Source of the DNA: Cannabis sativa
Lineage: Eukaryota; Streptophyta; Magnoliopsida; Rosales; Cannabaceae
Reading direction: 5' to 3'
Assembly: GCF_029168945.1 (NCBI RefSeq)
Contig: NC_083602.1
Coordinates: 87,802,027 to 87,866,026, forward strand
Length of the DNA stretch: 64,000 bases
Shown here: piece after piece, positions 62,792 to 64,000 of the stretch
Position numbering within the stretch: position 1 is the first letter of the stretch
Layout: each line of letters opens with the position of its first letter
Position numbers and translations under genes: made by a program
Notes under the pieces: generated by a model
What the model saw: the letters and a program-made list of their open reading frames with translations, nothing else
Databases searched by the model: none
Told to the model about the DNA's origin: nothing

Positions 62792-63330
62792 TATTGATTG
62801 ATATTCTACTATAATAAATACTCTGAAATGTTTGTTGTTAATTAATGTTTTCATGTCTAGGTTGTTGATCTCTTAATCAGATCAATTTTAGAATAATTGT
62901 ATATGTCTAAGTAATATGAATTTTTCCCAAATGTAATATGAAATATTAGTATATCCTTTTATATACTAAATTTATAGTTATATAAATGTATATAAGGGAT
63001 TGTCCAAAAACAATGTGAAACTCCTCCAAATGAAAGAGACCCAATAACACTCTTCATAATTCCAAACCAAATAGTAGTTTATTTAATTAGATAAGAATAA
63101 AGTATTAATAAATATATTATAGAGAGAGAAAGAAGAATTGGCTTCTTATGGGAAAGAGTTTCTTTAAAAATATAACAACATAACAACCCCATTCACATAA
63201 CAAAACAAACAAACAAAATTAATAATGAATAAATCACTAACAAAAAAGATTAATAAAAAAAATAACTTCTTTTTTATAATGTTAGTAAATAATATTTGAA
63301 TGTTATTGGTGTTGAGTATTGTGTTGATCA
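62792..63330. other. Spacer between the RLP and DUF3511 genes
   Basis: The converging 3' flanks of two genes. AT-rich; the open frame at 63,164-63,373 (minus) is a hydrophobic reading of low-complexity sequence and overlaps the DUF3511 gene. Nothing else seen. Confidence 0.5.
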
Positions 63331-63678
63331 TCAAATCCGACGTATAATCATGGTGCATTTCTTCCCAAGCCAACGAATACCTTTCTTGAAAGAAATTTTA
63401 ACATTGGCTTCAGCACTGTACAACTTATAAGAAGTAATCCGACGTTGTCTCTTCATCTCAGGCTCATTCCACCACCACTTGAGAGATTGAGAAGAAGAGG
63501 ATGATGAAGACGACCTCTTTGATGATACCTTCAAAACCCCGTGTTTTGAAGAAGAAAGAGTTTTCGACGATGGATTATAATTATGATTATGATTATTAGA
63601 CCAACCTGTGTATGCTATGTTCTTCTCTATATTTCTACTTCCAACACCATTGGAACGATGTCGGATTGTCTCTCCCAT
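63331..63678 (-). CDS. DUF3511 family protein, 115 aa
   Basis: A single open exon from ATG at 63,678 to the stop at 63,331. The N-terminal half is Ser/Asn-rich and variable (MGETIRHRSNGVGSRN, a Ser run near residue 55-63). The C-terminal half has the family's conserved block at about 65-115: LKWWWNEPEMKRQRRITSYK, then LYSAEANVKISFKKGIRWL and a basic Cys-containing end. DUF3511 proteins are small, plant-specific, and of unknown function. The strongly basic C-terminus could bind nucleic acid or membrane phosphates (inference). A CT-rich leader (GAGAGAGAGA on the plus strand, 63,689-63,704) lies just before the ATG. Normal length for the family. Confidence 0.85.
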   Translation of the reverse strand: MGETIRHRSNGVGSRNIEKNIAYTGWSNNHNHNYNPSSKTLSSSKHGVLKVSSKRSSSSSSSSQSLKWWWNEPEMKRQRRITSYKLYSAEANVKISFKKGIRWLGKKCTMIIRRI

Positions 63679-64000
63679 CTGCTCTTCTCCTTCTCTCTCT
63701 CTCTCTTAACCAATAATTTTTTTTCTTGGTTTGGAGAGAGTGATAAATTTTGGTAATGTTCAGGCTTTTTATTTTGGAGAATGAATGGTGGAGAAGTGAT
63801 AAGCTTCTGTCAAAAATTAGATCAATGAATCTTCTTCTTTTTCAGTTATAAATTTTGGCCTTTGTTGAATGTAATAAAAATGAGATGTTTTCCATTACTT
63901 TCGGGGTCATAATGAGCCTAAATTTAGGCAATGCTTTCCTACAAATACATAACTAATAATAATATGATAGTTGGGAGAGAATTGTTTTGCTATTAAAGAC
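63679..64000. promoter_or_regulatory. 5' flank of the DUF3511 gene
   Basis: The leader is pyrimidine-rich on the minus strand; farther up the DNA is AT-rich to the window edge. No definite TATA box. No other gene seen. Confidence 0.4.

Overview
This is nuclear DNA of a flowering plant, almost certainly a eudicot. It is AT-rich, its genes are split by short GT-AG introns, and it carries plant-only protein families (DUF1645, TRM/DUF4378, F-box/LRR, Cf-type receptor-like protein, DUF3511) among many plant transposons. The species cannot be fixed from sequence alone. The style of the repeats would fit a Rosales genome such as the hemp/hop family, but that is a guess.

Layout. 1-3,000: an intronless DUF1645 gene on the minus strand. 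3,200-15,000: no host gene, but hAT, Harbinger-type and Mutator-type small elements and a complete 2.3 kb solo LTR. 15,647-20,202: a five-exon TRM-like gene (minus; VARLMGL motif, DUF4378). 21,500-28,000: a decayed LINE, a 270 bp direct duplication and a probable Helitron. 28,197-32,141: a ten-exon RecQ helicase gene (minus), reconstructed to 620 residues. 32,400-33,500: repeat debris including a 70 bp minisatellite. 34,000-55,500: a tandem duplication of a four-exon F-box/LRR gene, both copies open. 55,650-57,470: a possible Mutator-like segment carrying a small zinc-ribbon-like gene between two arrays of GTCGAC/ATCGAT-rich repeats. 59,609-62,791: an intronless receptor-like protein gene. 63,331-63,678: a small DUF3511 gene.

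The main structural result is the F-box duplication. Each copy shows the other's transposon insertions as filled or empty sites. Copy 2 took an 8.9 kb Mutator-like element (TTTTAAAA duplication) and a 1.9 kb solo LTR (ATTTA duplication) upstream. Copy 1 took a 194 bp hAT element (TCTACATA duplication) upstream and probably a 355 bp inverted-repeat element downstream. The Mutator-like element holds a DUF1985-Ulp1 protease gene and a MURA transposase gene facing each other. Both are broken, although catalytic residues remain readable.

Nothing suggests an operon-like system. The host genes look independent: microtubule-associated, DNA repair, protein turnover and surface recognition. The best candidates for something undescribed are the 107-residue zinc-ribbon gene inside its flanking repeat arrays, and the symmetrical two-gene architecture of the large Mutator-like element. 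All exon limits were set by hand from reading frame and splice sites, without transcript support.
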